Assembly (NCBI GenBank): GCA_023374025.1 | Contig: SIJG01000004.1 | Location: 3,342,595-3,406,594 of the forward strand | Reading direction: 5' to 3' | Source: Heterodera schachtii | Taxonomy: Eukaryota; Nematoda; Chromadorea; Rhabditida; Heteroderidae | Length of the DNA: 64,000 nt | Shown: piece by piece, positions 10,799-22,183 of the stretch | Numbering within the stretch: position 1 is the stretch's first letter | Layout: every line of letters starts with the position of its first letter | Made by a program: the position numbers and the translations under genes | Notes under the pieces: generated by a model | What the model saw: the letters and a program-made list of their open reading frames with translations, nothing else | Databases searched by the model: none | Told to the model about the DNA's origin: nothing

Positions 10799-12072
10799 TC
10801 AGACGACATTTTTGTTGCTTTGATCCGCTTCTTCTTCCGTTGATGGTGGAGACAATGGCCTAAAATTAAGTGTTTATTTTTTCAAAATCAAATTCTGTTG
10901 GTTGCTGCTCACCCAATGGGACGATTGCCACGCCACAGCTCAAATTGGACATTGTTCAATTTGTCGTCCCAATTTTTGTCATTTTCCCATTGATCTGTCG
11001 CCGCCTTTTCACTAATTGGGCATCGCTTCAACAGCAAATCAAAATCATCATAACGTGACACTTTCTCCAATGTCAGCTTTTCTTTGGTCCGTTCATTCAT
11101 CGATTCAAATGACTCAGTTGGCATTGTTTTCACATGATCAATTCGAATAATGTAACTGACGGAAGAAGTGGCACGAGAAAATGCCTCAAATAAAAAGAAA
11201 TGCGCAAATCAAAGGCAATTAATCAGTCAAAATATAGCCGGCCACCTCCTTCAAATTGTTGACCCATTCAAGATTTGGTTGACCACGATAATCACAGCAA
11301 TGCAATCGCTTTGGCTGCCCATCTTTTATCGGAGTGTGCAACCATTTGGACAACACTTGGCCAGCAGTTGCATTTGGCCCATCATCAGCGATTACGTTGG
11401 GGCACAGATAATAGGAATCGATTAAATTCAGATGATCAAGATCGGTGAGAATTGTTGGTGAAATCAGACGACGCAAATTGTCCAAATGGATAGGACCGGC
11501 AAAGCTCAAATGGCGTAAGTTTGTCGCAAAAATTGGCCAAATTTCTCGGACAAAAATATCCCAAATTGGCTGGACATCTTCGGTTTCGTCACCATCAATA
11601 AACAAATCCAACTTGGTGCCCATTCTGTCCCAAATTTGCTTGTTGGAACGGAGAAATGCAATGACGAAATGGTCAATGTAGCTGAAGAAATATAAAAAAT
11701 AAGCCTTAAAATACATAAAAGTTTAAATTACAGAATATTAAGATGCTTAAAGCGAATTTTGTTTGGCAACGAATGGTCCGGCAGAGGAAATGCCATAAAT
11801 TTTCCATCGGCCAAAACAGATAATTTCGCTTTTGGTCCTTTGTCCTTATCAATATTGATAATTCTCCAAATTGCCAATTCCGTTGTTTTTCCATCAAAAT
11901 GTTTGTCCACTAAAAAGTCGAAACGGTCGGAAAGCAATGCCATTTTGAGTCCAAGTTGAGCATGATCAAAAGATGGAAGAATGTCCATCCACACGTCGCT
12001 ACAAATCCAACTGAAACATAGGAAAAAATAAAAAATATTAATTTTTCGGAAAATTCCTTACCGTCTGTTCAT
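10799..12072 (-). CDS. F-box-like family protein, MNRR-type, intact (352 aa model)
   Basis: Minus-strand exons: 12062-12072 (M-N-R-R), 11732-12010 ([20 protein letters not shown]...KTTELAIWR), 11246-11681 (YIDHFVIAFLRSNKQIWDRMG...), 10913-11184 (ESFESMNERTKEKLTLEKV...LLKRCPI) and 10799-10859 (PLSPPSTEEEADQSNKNVV). The lengths sum to 1059 nt and stay in frame, with intron phases 2,2,0,2. Upstream on this strand are the conserved GTGTGC(A/T)AATTGCAGC motif and a TATA-like ATATAAAAA (about 12131-12140). No membrane segment. Likely expressed; biochemical role unknown. Confidence 0.85.
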
Positions 12073-12229
12073 TTTTGCTGCAATTTGCACACTTTTGTCG
12101 TAATTTGTGATTTTGTTAACTAAGTAAAACTGTTTTTATATTCTAAAAATAAGGAGTTAAAATTTTTTGATTTGTTTGATTTATTCATCGCAAAAACGGG
12201 TGATGTGTAGTATTTTTTACAATAAAAGT

Positions 12230-12595
12230 CAATGGTAAAGAATTATGGTCCCGAATTTATTTTAAAAATTTTATTTTCTATTTTGGGCTCGAAATCAAAT
12301 TTAAGGGGTTTTAGAAGGTGCGGATTGCGAATCTGAACTTGGATTTATCCAATTCCGAACTCCGGACCCAAATTCGAACAAAAAATTGAATGATGTAAAA
12401 CAATGCTTCAATTGTTAATTGGATAAAAATACGTAATTTTTGCCAAAAATTTGACCGTTTATAATTTAGGGTCCGGGGTTCGGAATTGGGCAAACCCGAG
12501 TTCAGATTCATAATCAGGACCCTCGAAAATCCCCGGAAACTGTATTTGAGTCAAAATAAAAAAGTTAAATTAGGGACCATAATTCTTTACCATTG
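12230..12595. mobile_element. MITE/foldback, inverted ends CAATGGTAAAGAATTATGG
   Basis: The left end CAATGGTAAAGAATTATGGT is mirrored by ACCATAATTCTTTACCATTG at the right. The arms continue inward with 'aatctgaacttggatttatc' and the dispersed 'ccggacccaaattcgaac' / 'gggtccggggttcggaattg' pair. About 365 bp, no coding content. No target duplication could be assigned, because the flanks are themselves symmetrical. Confidence 0.65.
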
Positions 12596-13181
12596 CCCAA
12601 TAAAAATATTTTAAAATTTTTTTGAAAAAATGAGCAAATTGTATATACAAACTGCATTAGTACCCCAAATCCAACATTGTTGGTATCATTCGAACGCTCA
12701 TCTCATGCTCTATTAGCTTAACAAAAAAAAAAAACAAACAAATTTATCTTCCATATGAAAAAGTTATTAAGAAAAATTTTGACTTTTCGCAGTTTTCATG
12801 TATAACTTTTTAGTAATTATCTAATCGACAAGCAAATAAATAGAAAAAGCTTTTAAGCATATTAAGCTTTCGAATGATACAAAAAAAGTTGGCTTTGGTT
12901 GACAAATAAAAAAGTTAATTCAATTCTGTTGATATATCCATCATTTTGCTTCTTTTCACGGGACCAATGATGATTAGGGCGAGGATATTTAGTGGCAAAA
13001 AACCCCAAAATAATTAACTAATAGTGACCAAAAAATGCCAAAATAGTGGCAAAATAGTGGCGAAAAATTTCTAAATTTAGGGTGTGTAATTTTTTAAATA
13101 GCTGTTTTTAATTTGAAAATAATTTAAAATTAAGGCAAACAGTTTTTTATTCAATGATTGCAGTTACAAAATATTTTCTTA
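12596..13181. other. Intergenic with two dispersed 'TATCATTCGAA' motifs
   Basis: 12660-12720 (aatccaacattgttggtatc, attcgaacgctc, ctctattagc) and the inverted match at 12855-12910 (cgaatgatacaaaaaaagtt). Together they form an inverted pair found at many places in the window. No gene seen. Confidence 0.5.
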
Positions 13182-13973
13182 CAAAGGAAGGTCCCCAGGT
13201 GTCCGTGGGATTTCCGAATGAAACTTGGTCGGTGGATAGAGCACCTAAGGGTTCTTAAGAAAAATGTTTTTATTTTCTGCCAAATAAGCACGAGTGCCGA
13301 GTTATGACGTGCCAAACTTTTTTAATGAATAAGCAAATGGAATAATAGTTTTGGTTTAGTCACGTCGTCCAGTGGTGCAGAGGTAGTGTGCCAGGCACCG
13401 TTTTTTAAGCCCCAGGTTCGGTTCCCCTGCATGCAAATTCCTTTTTTTTTTGCTTTTTATGCAAAGTAAATTATCAAAAAGTTTTTTATAATACAAGACT
13501 TTATTTTTAATTTTTTTTTAAATTCATACTCAATAAAAATATTAGATAATTCAAATTGATATGATATTTAGTGCATCTATTGCATCTTTATGTGTAAGTT
13601 ATTTTTTTAATTTTAACTCAATAAAGTCAAAATAAAGATTTTGTTTCATAAAAAATATTTTTAATAATTAACTTTGCATAAAAAGCAAAAATAAAAATTG
13701 TAAAATGTATTAGCATGTAGAGGATTCGAACCTGAGACCCAAAAAAAAATTTGACTAACGCACTACCTCTACACCATTAGATGCTTGTAATGTAGCATAA
13801 CAATTATTTCTTTTCTTTAATTATAAAAAGCTAAAAAGTTTGGCACGTCATAACTCGGCACTCGTGCTTATTTGGCAGAAAATAAAAACATTTTTCTTAA
13901 GAACCCTTAGGTGCTCTATCCACCGACCAAGTTTCATTCGGAAATCCCACGGACACCTGGGGACCTTCCTTTG
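13182..13973. mobile_element. Foldback MITE with TTA target duplication and tRNA-like sequence in each arm
   Basis: Ends CAAAGGAAGGTCCCCAGG...CCTGGGGACCTTCCTTTG are flanked by TTA on both sides (13179-13181 and 13974-13976). This fits the PIF/Harbinger (Tourist-type) 3-bp TWA duplication. The arms match for about 140 bp (cgagtgccgagttatgacgt and its complement). Inside each arm is a tRNA-like block in opposite orientation: 13366-13436 (+) and 13711-13785 (-), with A-box-like TGGTGCAGAGG / TGGTGTAGAGG and B-box-like GGTTCGAATCC in the minus copy. No transposase. Confidence 0.8.
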
Positions 13974-14839
13974 TTAGCAAATATTGAAAAAAAGAAAAAA
14001 AATTTTCTGGGGAAGAATTTTTGTGAAATTTTTCCAACTCTTAGGGGTGTATTTTTTGTTTTTATTCCATTTTTTGGGAAATTTTCCAAAAATGTCAAAA
14101 TAGTGGCAAAAATAATGACAAAATGCCAAAATAGTGGCAAAAAATTATTTTAATGGCCAATTTCCAAAATAGTTTTTTAGTGGCGAAGGATGCTGATTTG
14201 GAAAAAATCCTCAAAATGCTCAATTTTTATGTAAAACTTTTATCAAAAACTCCCAAATATGGCAAAATGTAAATTTTCCTGTTTCTAACTTTTTTTTGAC
14301 AAAGTTTTTAGAGAAAGCGCTCCGCAAAAAAAAACATTTTTTATTTCAATTTCAGTCGGAAATGGGTAAAAACACTAATTCAAATTAAAGAATCAACAAA
14401 TGAAAGTGAGAGAGCATTTCTGAGCGGACCGGCTCAGTTGGGCGCCGGCACTTTTCTGACTATAATTTTTTTCTTTGCCAACCAAATCCAACTCTGTTGG
14501 TATCATTCGATAGCTCTAGATGTCCTCTATTAGTCTGCAAAATTTTGAAAAATCTCGTTGAGGTTAAAAAAAAGTTATGGCCAGAAGAATTCAAAAAGCC
14601 AAATTTTCTAACTTTTTTGGCCATAAATTTGTTCAGAATTGACAAAATTTTTTGGAATTTTGCAGGCTATTAGCGCATCTGAAGAGCTACCGAATGATAC
14701 CAAGATTGTTGGATTTGGATAACAAATAAAAAAAGTTACATTCCAAAAACATGCTGGTGCCCAACTGCGGTAAACCGTTTCTGAGATAAAATGAGCATCA
14801 AATCAAAATCCAATTGGTTCGACCATTTCTTAAACATAA
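13974..14839. other. Intergenic with dispersed repeat pair
   Basis: 14470-14535 (ccaaccaaatccaactctgt, tggtatcattcgatagctct) and the inverted 14675-14725 (gagctaccgaatgatacc, aagattgttggatttgg) form another pair of the dispersed motif. 14070-14160 has 'aaaatagtggcaaaa' units resembling those at 13020-13070, on the other side of the MITE. No gene. Confidence 0.45.
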
Positions 14840-16086
14840 TTAATTTTCATTGCTTTCATCCGCTTTTTCTTTTTCCGCTGCTGGTGGCGATAATGGCCTA
14901 AAATTTAGTGGCATTTGAATTGGATCAATTATCCTTTACTGCTCTGCTCACCCAATGTTATCACTGCCACGCCACAAATTAAATTGGACATTGTTCAAAT
15001 TGTCGTCCCAAATTTCGTATATCCATTGAATTGTCGCCGCTTTTTCACTAATTGGACATCGCTTCAACAGCAAATTATTCTCGGATTCTTCCCACATTAT
15101 CAGCTTCTCATTTGTCCCTTCGTTCACCAATTCAAATTGTTCATTTGGCGCTGGTATCGTATAAAAAGTAAGTTGAATAATGTATGAGGACGAAGTGGTG
15201 GCACAAAGAAATGACTAAACAAAATTTGGTAAAACAAAAACAATTTATTGGAATATGGCGGGCCACCTCTTTGAAATTGTTAATCCATTCTTTTCTTTGT
15301 GAACGACTCCAGCAAACCAATCGCTTCAAAAGTCCATTTTTGCTCGGCGTGTGCAGCCATTTGGACAACACTTGGCCAGCAGTTGCATTCGCTCCTTCGT
15401 CGGCAATTCCATCGGGGAATAGAAGTCCAGAATCGATTGAATTCAATTGATCAAGTTCAGTGAGAATTGTCGGCGAAGTGCGGCGACGCAAACTGTCCAA
15501 AGCATCGCCATCTCTGACAACGAAATGGCGCATGTTTGGCGCAAAAATTCGCCAAATTTCACGGACCAAAACATCCCAAATTGGTTGGACATTTTTAATA
15601 ACCAAATCCAAACTGGTGCCCATTCTGTCCCAAATTTGCTTGTTGGCACGGATAAATTCAATGACGGAGTGGTCAATATACCTGATAAAATATAAAATGC
15701 TTTAAAACATATATAGTAAAAGTTTAAAAATTACTCAATCTGAAGGTCCTTAAAGCGAATTTTATTTGGCAGCGCACGATCCGGCATCGGAAAATCCACC
15801 CATCTGCCATCGATAAAAACAGACAGTTTCGGTTCTGGTCCTTTGTCCTTGTCAATTCTGATACGTCTCCAAATTGTCAATTCCGTCGTTTTGCCATCAA
15901 AATGTGCGTCCACCAAAACATCGAAACGGTCGGAAAGCAATGCCATTTTGAGACCAAGTTGGGCATGGTCAAAGGATGGGAGAATGTCCATCCACACTTC
16001 GCTACAAATCCAACTGAAACATAGGAAAAAATTAGGAAAAAATAAAAAATATTAATTTTTCGGAAAATTCCTTACCGTCTGTTCAT
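14840..16086 (-). CDS. F-box-like family protein, MNRR-type, intact (341 aa model)
   Basis: Minus-strand exons: 16076-16086, 15735-16013 ([20 protein letters not shown]...), 15267-15681 (YIDHSVIEFIRANKQIWDRMG...LKRLVC), 14952-15214 (SFLCATTSSSY...FELVNEGTNEKL...LLKRCPI) and 14840-14897 (PLSPPAAEKEKADESNEN). The sum is 1026 nt, in frame. Exon 3 is about 21 nt shorter than in relatives, and exon 4 begins TCATTT instead of GCATTT. A TATA-like fwd tatttatattcc (16145-16156) lies upstream. It sits at the outer edge of the inverted duplication; its counterpart at the other edge is the chimera at 37056. Confidence 0.83.
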
Positions 16087-16628
16087 TTTTGCTACAATTA
16101 GCTCACTTTTGTCGTAAGTTGTGATTGTTAACTAAGTAAAACTGTATTTATATTCCAAAAATGCAGTAAAATTTTTGGCTCTATTGCAGTTCACACGACC
16201 ATAAATTTTTTTGCAACTTTAATGCACCATAACTTTTGTAAATGTAAACCAAAGTAAACATTCTTGGTATTTTTTTGAAACATAATGAATTTTCTTGAAA
16301 TTTAGCAGGTTAATAGAGGACTCGTTGGGCTATCGAATGATATAAAAGAATGTTTAATAAGGTTGTTTTTTGAAAAAAATAGAGCCTTAATTTGAATGGG
16401 TAGGAAAAAGCGAAAAAATATAATCGATTGTATGGAAGCGGGAGGAGGAAATGGGAAGTGTGGAACAAGAAGAGGAGAAGGAGGAGGATAAGTGAGGAAG
16501 GAAGAACAGCAGCAGAAGAGAAAGAGAATCCGACCATTGAATGAGAGAATTGGGAAAATAAATGTATAGAGAGAAAGAGATGGGAGAAAGATAGAGGGCA
16601 AAAGAAAAAGAGAGAAGGGCGGGGAGCG

Positions 16629-17529
16629 GAGTCGGGGGCGTTTGGGCCCCCGCGTTTGGGCCCCCGTTTTTGGGCCCTCGTTTTTGGGCCCCAGGCTCGT
16701 TTGGGCCCCAGGGTCGTTTGGGCCCCAAGTACAGAAAAATGAAAAATCACAGTAAAACAACTTTTTAAATTTCAGCATAAAAATGTAAAATAAACATTTT
16801 AAAAATAAATTCAACAATAATTTTAACAATAAAAAATGTAAAAATTAAAAGAAATTCACGGGTTCATAAGGTAATTTGGACAATAAAACAAAAATCACGG
16901 GTTCATTCGATAGTTGCGAGAAATTCTAGAGGTGTGCCGTGATTCACGGTCACGGTCACGGTTACCGTGAATTTCACGGGTTTTTTCACTCACGGTCACG
17001 ATTCACGGGACCAATTCACGGTCACGGTCACGATTCACGGGGTCAATTCACGGTCACGGTCACGATTCACGGTTCACGGGTTTTTTCAGTCACGGCACAC
17101 CTCTAAGAAATTCCCCGGAGAAACTCCAAAAAGACAATTTTACTTTTTGTTTTTGGTTGTAATTGGGTTAGCCATTTATGAAAAATGTCCAAATCAGAAT
17201 GTACATCAAATTGGTTAACTATTAAAAATAATAGGATTTGGAATAAGTAAAAGTAAAAAAATGAGCGAATGTTAATTAAACCTAACTTATGCCAAGTGGC
17301 GAGGGATCCCTCAGGCTTAGTTTTTAGAACCTTAATTTTTAAAAAAGCACATTTTTCTATTTTTAGGTTGGGGCCAAACGACCCTGGGGCCCAAACGACC
17401 CCGGGGCCCAAAAACGGGGGCCCAAACGACCCCGGGGCCCAAAAACGGGGGCCCAAACGACCCCGGGGCCCAAAAACGGGGGCCCAAACGCGGGGGCCCA
17501 AAAACGGGGGCCCAAACGCTCTGGTCCCC
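16629..17529. mobile_element. Element with terminal arrays of unit ~GTTTGGGCCCCC
   Basis: The left array (16637-16725) reads cgtttgggcccc / cgtttttgggcccc; the right array (about 17370-17520) is its inverse. GGGGAGCG stands on both sides (16621-16628 and 17530-17537; up to 10 bp if flanking C and GG are counted). It is absent from the matching place in arm B, so it inserted after the duplication. The interior holds a separate tcacggtcacgg satellite (16938-17100). Long proline/glycine-rich open frames here are artefacts of the repeat. Confidence 0.78.
16938..17102. repeat. Satellite of 'tcacggtcacgat' units
   Basis: Tandem and partly inverted tcacggtcacggt / cacgattcacgggg units, from 'gaggtgtgccgtgattcacg' to 'cacggcacacctct'. 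The ends GAGGTGTGCCGTGA and TCACGGCACACCTC are mutually inverted, so this is itself probably a small nested element. Confidence 0.6.
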
Positions 17530-17537
17530 GGGGAGCG

Positions 17538-18203
17538 GGCCAGGACGTTTTCGTACCGCCATTTTCGTACCGCCGTTTTCGTACCGGAGACGTTTTCGTA
17601 TCGCCGTTTTCGTACCAGTGGATATGCAAAAAAAATTGCATTTATATTATTTTTTTATCTAAGTAATTACTAGGGCTGGGAACTTAAGTCAAATGACTTT
17701 TTTTTTCGCAAAACTCTAAATGGATGAGTTTGACTTTTTGAGGCAAAATTTGATTTTAGTGAAGAACATGCCGAAAATACAAAGAAAATTCCGAAAAATA
17801 ATTTCGATCGATAAAAATGCAATGAAACCTGGCTGAATTTTTCTTAATTGTTGGAAGAATCTCTTAATGTTTTGACAAATTAGCTTTTATTAACTATAAA
17901 ATGAACCAGCCAATGTCAATCCCGAAAACATTGACAATTTTCTCGCCGGTATTTCCCGAAACTATGAGATGCGACCTTATTTTGTCCCGGAATTTTGTTA
18001 TTTTTGTTAAATTTATGAATTTTCTACATTATATTTTATGAATGGGATTCTTAAGTTATTCAAATCGAATCTGACGCTTGTACAAGAACTCGTACGAAAA
18101 CGTCCCCGGTACGAAAACGGCGGTACGAAAACGTCCACGGTACGAAAACGGCGGTACGAAAACGGCGGTACGAAAATGGCGGTACGAAAACGACCCTGAC
18201 CGG
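17538..18203. mobile_element. Element with terminal arrays of unit ~TTTTCGTACCGCCG
   Basis: The left end GGCCAGGACGTTTTCGTACC plus units (to 17612) is mirrored by the right array (18078-18198), which ends in CGAAAACGACCCTGACCGG. It lies beside the preceding element. Flanks GGGCGGGGAG (left, before that element) and GGGCAGGGAG (right) fit an original 9-10-bp duplication later split by the neighbouring insertion. The interior (17613-18077) is AT-rich with no gene. It is closely related in its ends, but not in its repeat unit, to the element at 35388-36292. Confidence 0.75.
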
Positions 18204-18292
18204 GCAGGGAGGGCAAAGGCTTGGCAGAGAGAAAAGAGAGTGAGCGTGAGTAGTTAAGGAAAACCAGTAGAGAGTAGTGCTTGATGTTCGAG

Positions 18293-18992
18293 CAGGGGTG
18301 TTATTTTACCTGGTAAACCCGGCATTTGCCGGGTTTTTGGGGTCCGTGCCGGGTTTTTGAAATTGCCTGGTTTTTGCCGTGTTTTGCTTTTTTTGCCGGG
18401 TTTCCTGTTCTATACTCATTTATTTGAATTTTATTAAACATTTCACCAAATTAAGAGCCAACTATAGCTAACGTTCATTATTCAGGTTTATTTTATCCGA
18501 TCTCTAGTCTCTAGCTTAGCAGGTGGATGAAAAATGGGCGGCTATTTTCAAAAAATCCTAATTTTGTCCTGCTCAAATCACTAGTCTCTGCAATTCTATC
18601 AATTTTCCCTTCCAATGCCTTTTGTGAATCTGTCTTTTCTGTTCTCAAGAACATCAAAAGGACGAGAGGAATAGTATTGGCATACCTTTGTTGAATTCTC
18701 TTATTTCACTCAAATTCAATTCAAAAATTTCGTGCCTAAATGTTCACAATTATTTTCTTTCATTGCCAAACTTGCTCAAACAGGTGAAAAGTGGTGATAA
18801 ATATATTGTTTAAATGTTTTTGACGTTTTTTACAGTGAACAATTGGCCTAAAAAATTGCCGGGTTTTTGCCGGGTTTTTGAAAATTTTTGCCGGGTTTTT
18901 GCCGGGTATTTCAACTGGTTTGCCGGGTTTTTAAGTTTTGGCGATAACACCCCTGTTTGCCGGGTTTTTAGGTTTTGGCGATAACACCCCTG
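18293..18992. mobile_element. hAT-superfamily element remnant (CAGGGGTGTTAT ends, 8-bp duplication TGTTCGAG)
   Basis: The ends CAGGGGTGTTAT...ATAACACCCCTG are flanked by TGTTCGAG at 18285-18292 and 18993-19000. Arm B has a single TGTTCGAG at the equivalent site (near 36423-36430), a clean empty site. Subterminal tandem gccgggttttt units lie at both ends (18322-18405, 18857-18970). Plus-strand text near 18612-18665 reads SNAFCESVFSVLKNIKRTRG, like the hAT C-terminal dimerisation segment, followed by stops. A decayed copy. Confidence 0.88.
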
Positions 18993-19123
18993 TGTTCGAG
19001 ACCGAACATCTCTCGAGACTCGAGACCGAGACGTCCCACAAGGATTCATTCGTCCAACGTCAAAAATGAGAAAACTGCTGCTCAATTCCCAACCTGCAAA
19101 AGCCATGCCCCGAAGGCCCATGC

Positions 19124-19309
19124 TCAAAAAAGCCAAATTGGAGAATCGAGTGAATGTCCCTGCTGTTCGATTTGGGACACACCAACAGTCAGAATTGTCG
19201 CCGGGCCATAAAAATTGTACCAATTAAATTTTCTCAACGAGAAAATCGGAAAATGTGTTTTAAAACCGAAATCAGCCAAATTCTTCAATGTTACCGAAAG
19301 CGACCCCAT
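19124..19309 (-). other. 61-codon open frame duplicated unchanged in both arms
   Basis: The minus-strand frame beginning MGSLSVTLKNLADFGFKTHF is translated identically at 35186-35371 (+). It lies just downstream of the truncated MNRR-type copy. I recognise no domain. Identity over 61 codons mainly shows that the arms are young; a coding role is unsupported. Confidence 0.3.
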
Positions 19310-19352
19310 CTAAATATGTATCTAGGTTTGTGTTTATAAATGTTCGAATTAC

Positions 19353-19706
19353 TAAATCAGAAGGTCATTAAAGCGAATTTTGTAGGGCAGCGGACGGTCC
19401 GGCAGCGGAAATTGCTCTTCGTCACACATAAATACACAAACCACAGCTTTTTCAGCTGTTTTGTCTTTTTGAATTGCGATACTCTCCAAATTGTCAATTC
19501 TGATTTGCCATCGATGCGCGTCAATTAAAGCATCGAAACGAGGCGAAATCGGTGCCAACATGAGGCCAAGTTCAACACGTTCAAAGAAAGGGACAATATC
19601 CATCCACACATCGCTACAAATCCAACTGAAAAGCGTGAAAATTAATTAAAATGAGAAATTTAATTATGTTGAAAATTTCTCACATTTTCTTTAAACGTCG
19701 CTTCAT
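19353..19706 (-). pseudogene. F-box-like family, MNRR-type truncated copy (exons 1-2), arm A
   Basis: Start ATG at 19706 (M-K-R...), where the usual CG/gtaagg donor has become cgacgtttaaag. Exon 2 19353-19625 is open (WICSDVWMDIVPFFERVELGLMLAPISPRFD...) but loses the FDGKTTTE segment. No exons 3-5 follow; unrelated duplicated sequence does. The same truncation is seen in arm B at 34781-35142, so it predates the duplication. Confidence 0.7.
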
Positions 19707-20557
19707 TTTGTGGCAATTAGCAGCACACTTTGGTCTTAATCAGGGATGGCAGATGAATATTTTCAAAAGCCTCATTTGGCATGCAAAAAAACCTCATTTT
19801 GGGTCAAAAAGCCTCATTTTTACAAATTTATTCAAAACTATTCAAATATTGTATTTTTGACTGTCCATGATCAATTTGAGCAATTTTTTGTTTGAAATAA
19901 GCATTTTGTGAAACTCTGAGCATGAAAAATCGAAATAATGACCAAATTTTGTGATTTTGAGCAAATTTTTATAGTCCGACGGTGCCGATAGGCGCCGCCG
20001 GGGGAAAAATTAAGAATTTTGACCATATTTTTTTTAGCATATTTTCATTAAAAAATTTGGGCCATTGTCTCTGCCAGCGGATAAAAGTGACTGAAATTTA
20101 TGCTTATTTTCTTTTTATGAATTTTTTAAATTAAAAAATTCGTTTATTTTGCAGTTAACGAGTGAGAGAGAGAGCTCCGTCATTTGAAAAAATTCCGGAA
20201 AGAATAAGAGAATTTTGACCAAGGTCCGGTTTTCAGGATTAACAAATCACTTTCTTCAGGGCTTCTGAGTTCTAAATCTTGACCATGACTATTATTTTTG
20301 CACAATTCTTGAGATCATCAAAAAGGAAAGAATGCTTCAATTCCCTTTTATTCATAAGCTATTATTATCAGCGATTACTCACACTGAATTTTACATAAAT
20401 AAATATATATATGTACAGTGGAAATGGGGACGCATTTGCGAGCAAACAAAGCTCAAATATATACAATATTGAAATGGCACAATGCCAATATCATTTCAAT
20501 CAGGGATTGCAATAATCGATCAATTAATTAATTCATTCATTTCCCCTGCTCTGCTGA
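19707..20557. other. Intergenic within arm A: repeat ends and exon-5 relic
   Basis: 19741 begins CAGGGATGGC with three AAGCCTCATTT-like units to about 19825 (arm B counterpart near 34670-34748). 19978-20001 is the GC palindrome. 20063-20080 keeps a stub of a PLSPP terminal exon (ggccattgtctctgccagcg). 20165-20180 has GAGAGA. 20385-20420 is similar to the 3' flank of TM-type genes. Confidence 0.45.
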
Positions 20558-22103
20558 TCAGTGATCACTTGGCCCTGGAGAAGCGGCGTCGAGGAGAAGA
20601 CTGAAAAAAAAATTGTTCATTTGTTAATTGGACTAAATAAAACAATAAAAACATTTAAAATTGCTCACCCTTCGTCGAATCCGCCGTCTCTGATCCGAAT
20701 GTCAATTGGGTTCGTTCGAGCATTAATTTCTTTGCACACATTTTCCCAATTTCGCTCATCCCATCCAATTGGACAACGAGTGAGCCAAAAGTCATTAGCA
20801 GATTGTTCAGCATTAATTTCTCCCCAGTCATTTCGTTGGACAGATCAAATGGCACAACAGAGAGAAGCGGAGAAGACGGCGGAAAGCGAAAGCGAATGGA
20901 AAAAGCAACCGGAGAAGAAGCATTGAAAAATGCCTGAAAATGGGACAAAAAATCATAGAAAAGCCAATTAAATAGGGATAATCACCGCTTTAAACTGTTC
21001 CATCATTGACGACCATTGTTCCTGCGTTGAATTAACAGAGAATTTGAGCAACTTGAGCCGACCATCCGGATTTGGCGTGAACAACCATTTGGCCACCGCT
21101 TGGCCATCCGACGCATTGGCACTGTCATCGGGAGGAAAAGCGGGGAGAATGACGTCAAAGAAAGAGACAAAGCGAAGTGTTGGACAATCATTGAGAAGCG
21201 ACGGGGCCAATTGGCGCAAACGGCGAAAAGTGATGGAGTTCAAATACATCACACAAATGGAGTGGCGAAATATGGGCCAAATGTTGAGCAAAACAAAGTC
21301 CAAAATCCGAACATTTTCAGTGAAAATGTACAAATCGATTTTACAAACGGCGAAAATACGACGGTGAAAACGGCGGAGAAATGCGACGACATTTTGATCG
21401 ATGTAACTGAAAAGTAGAAAGTTTAGACAAAAATTACAAATTAATCAGTTTTTACATGATATGAATGTCATAGAATCCGATGACTTTGTTTGGCAACGGA
21501 TTTTGCGGGATTGGCAATGGATTTCCATCGGAATTGACAATTTGCATTTTCTTCGTGCCATTTTCTTCAATGTCCCATTGGATAAGAAATTGTTTGTTCA
21601 ATTTCCATTTGCGTGTTTTGAAATGTTCATCCACATAGAAGTCAAAGCGGTGGCTAATCAGTGCAATTCCAAGGCCAAGCTGAGAAGGCGCAAGAAAATC
21701 GAACACCAAAAGCCAACAATCGGCGCAGATAAAGCTGAAAATTGAAGGATTTTATGAAATTCCAAATTTTTGTTTTTTACATTTCGTTTTTGTGAGGGCT
21801 TCGTCGTTTTTTGGCATGATCAGAAAAGAACCAAAGAATGGTGGCAAAATCGACCAGCAGAAGAATTACGGCAGACCAACTGAAAATTAACTTGGGGAAA
21901 TGAATTAATGGAAAGCGAGGGAATCCAAAAGTGATTTGTTTTAGCTTTTTTGAACTTGTTTGAGGCCGAATGAAGCTAAAACTTCAAAATAGATTTTGGG
22001 ATTTTTAAATTTTAATCTCGTAATTCTGGTCAATAGTCAAGCAAAAAAATACGAACTGTCAGAAGAAAGAAATATAACAAACGTACAGAGTTTCTGAAGA
22101 CAT
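20558..22103 (-). pseudogene. F-box-like family, TM-type, frameshifted copy in arm A
   Basis: Minus-strand exons: 22087-22103 (M-S-S-E-T), 21781-21879 (one TM segment, WSAVILLLVDFATILWFFSD, then KKRR), 21456-21734 (FICADCWLLVFDFLAPSQLGLGIALISHRFD...), 20986-21406 (YIDQNVVAFLRRF...), 20669-20933 and 20558-20600 (LLLDAASPGPSDH). Exon 5 is 265 nt, one frame off the 260 of its arm-B partner. After NEMTGEKLML the frame changes near 20810-20830, so the CPIGWD region is lost. All other exons are intact and a TATA box sits at 22175-22183. It has decayed recently or carries a sequencing error. Confidence 0.8.
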
Positions 22104-22174
22104 TTGCATAAGCAAAATGACCGGAAATGGACGAATGAATGAATGGAATGAGGCGGAGGAGGAGAAAATAAGGC

Positions 22175-22183
22175 ATTTTTATA
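22175..22183 (-). promoter_or_regulatory. TATA box of TM-type copy (TATAAAAAT)
   Basis: Minus strand AGTATAAAAATGCC about 72 bp upstream of the ATG at 22103. The same word stands before every TM-type start seen (25512, 32179, 53891, 62279). Confidence 0.55.

Noticed and set aside
13366..13785. Two candidate tRNA genes
   Set aside because: Both lie in the inverted arms of a MITE and are interrupted by runs of 6-10 T; the anticodon arm cannot form. Kept only as tRNA-like blocks.
16302..17673. Long P/G/W-rich open frames (GPKRPWGPN-like)
   Set aside because: Produced by the GTTTGGGCCCC arrays; they cross element borders and have no start, splice or domain logic.
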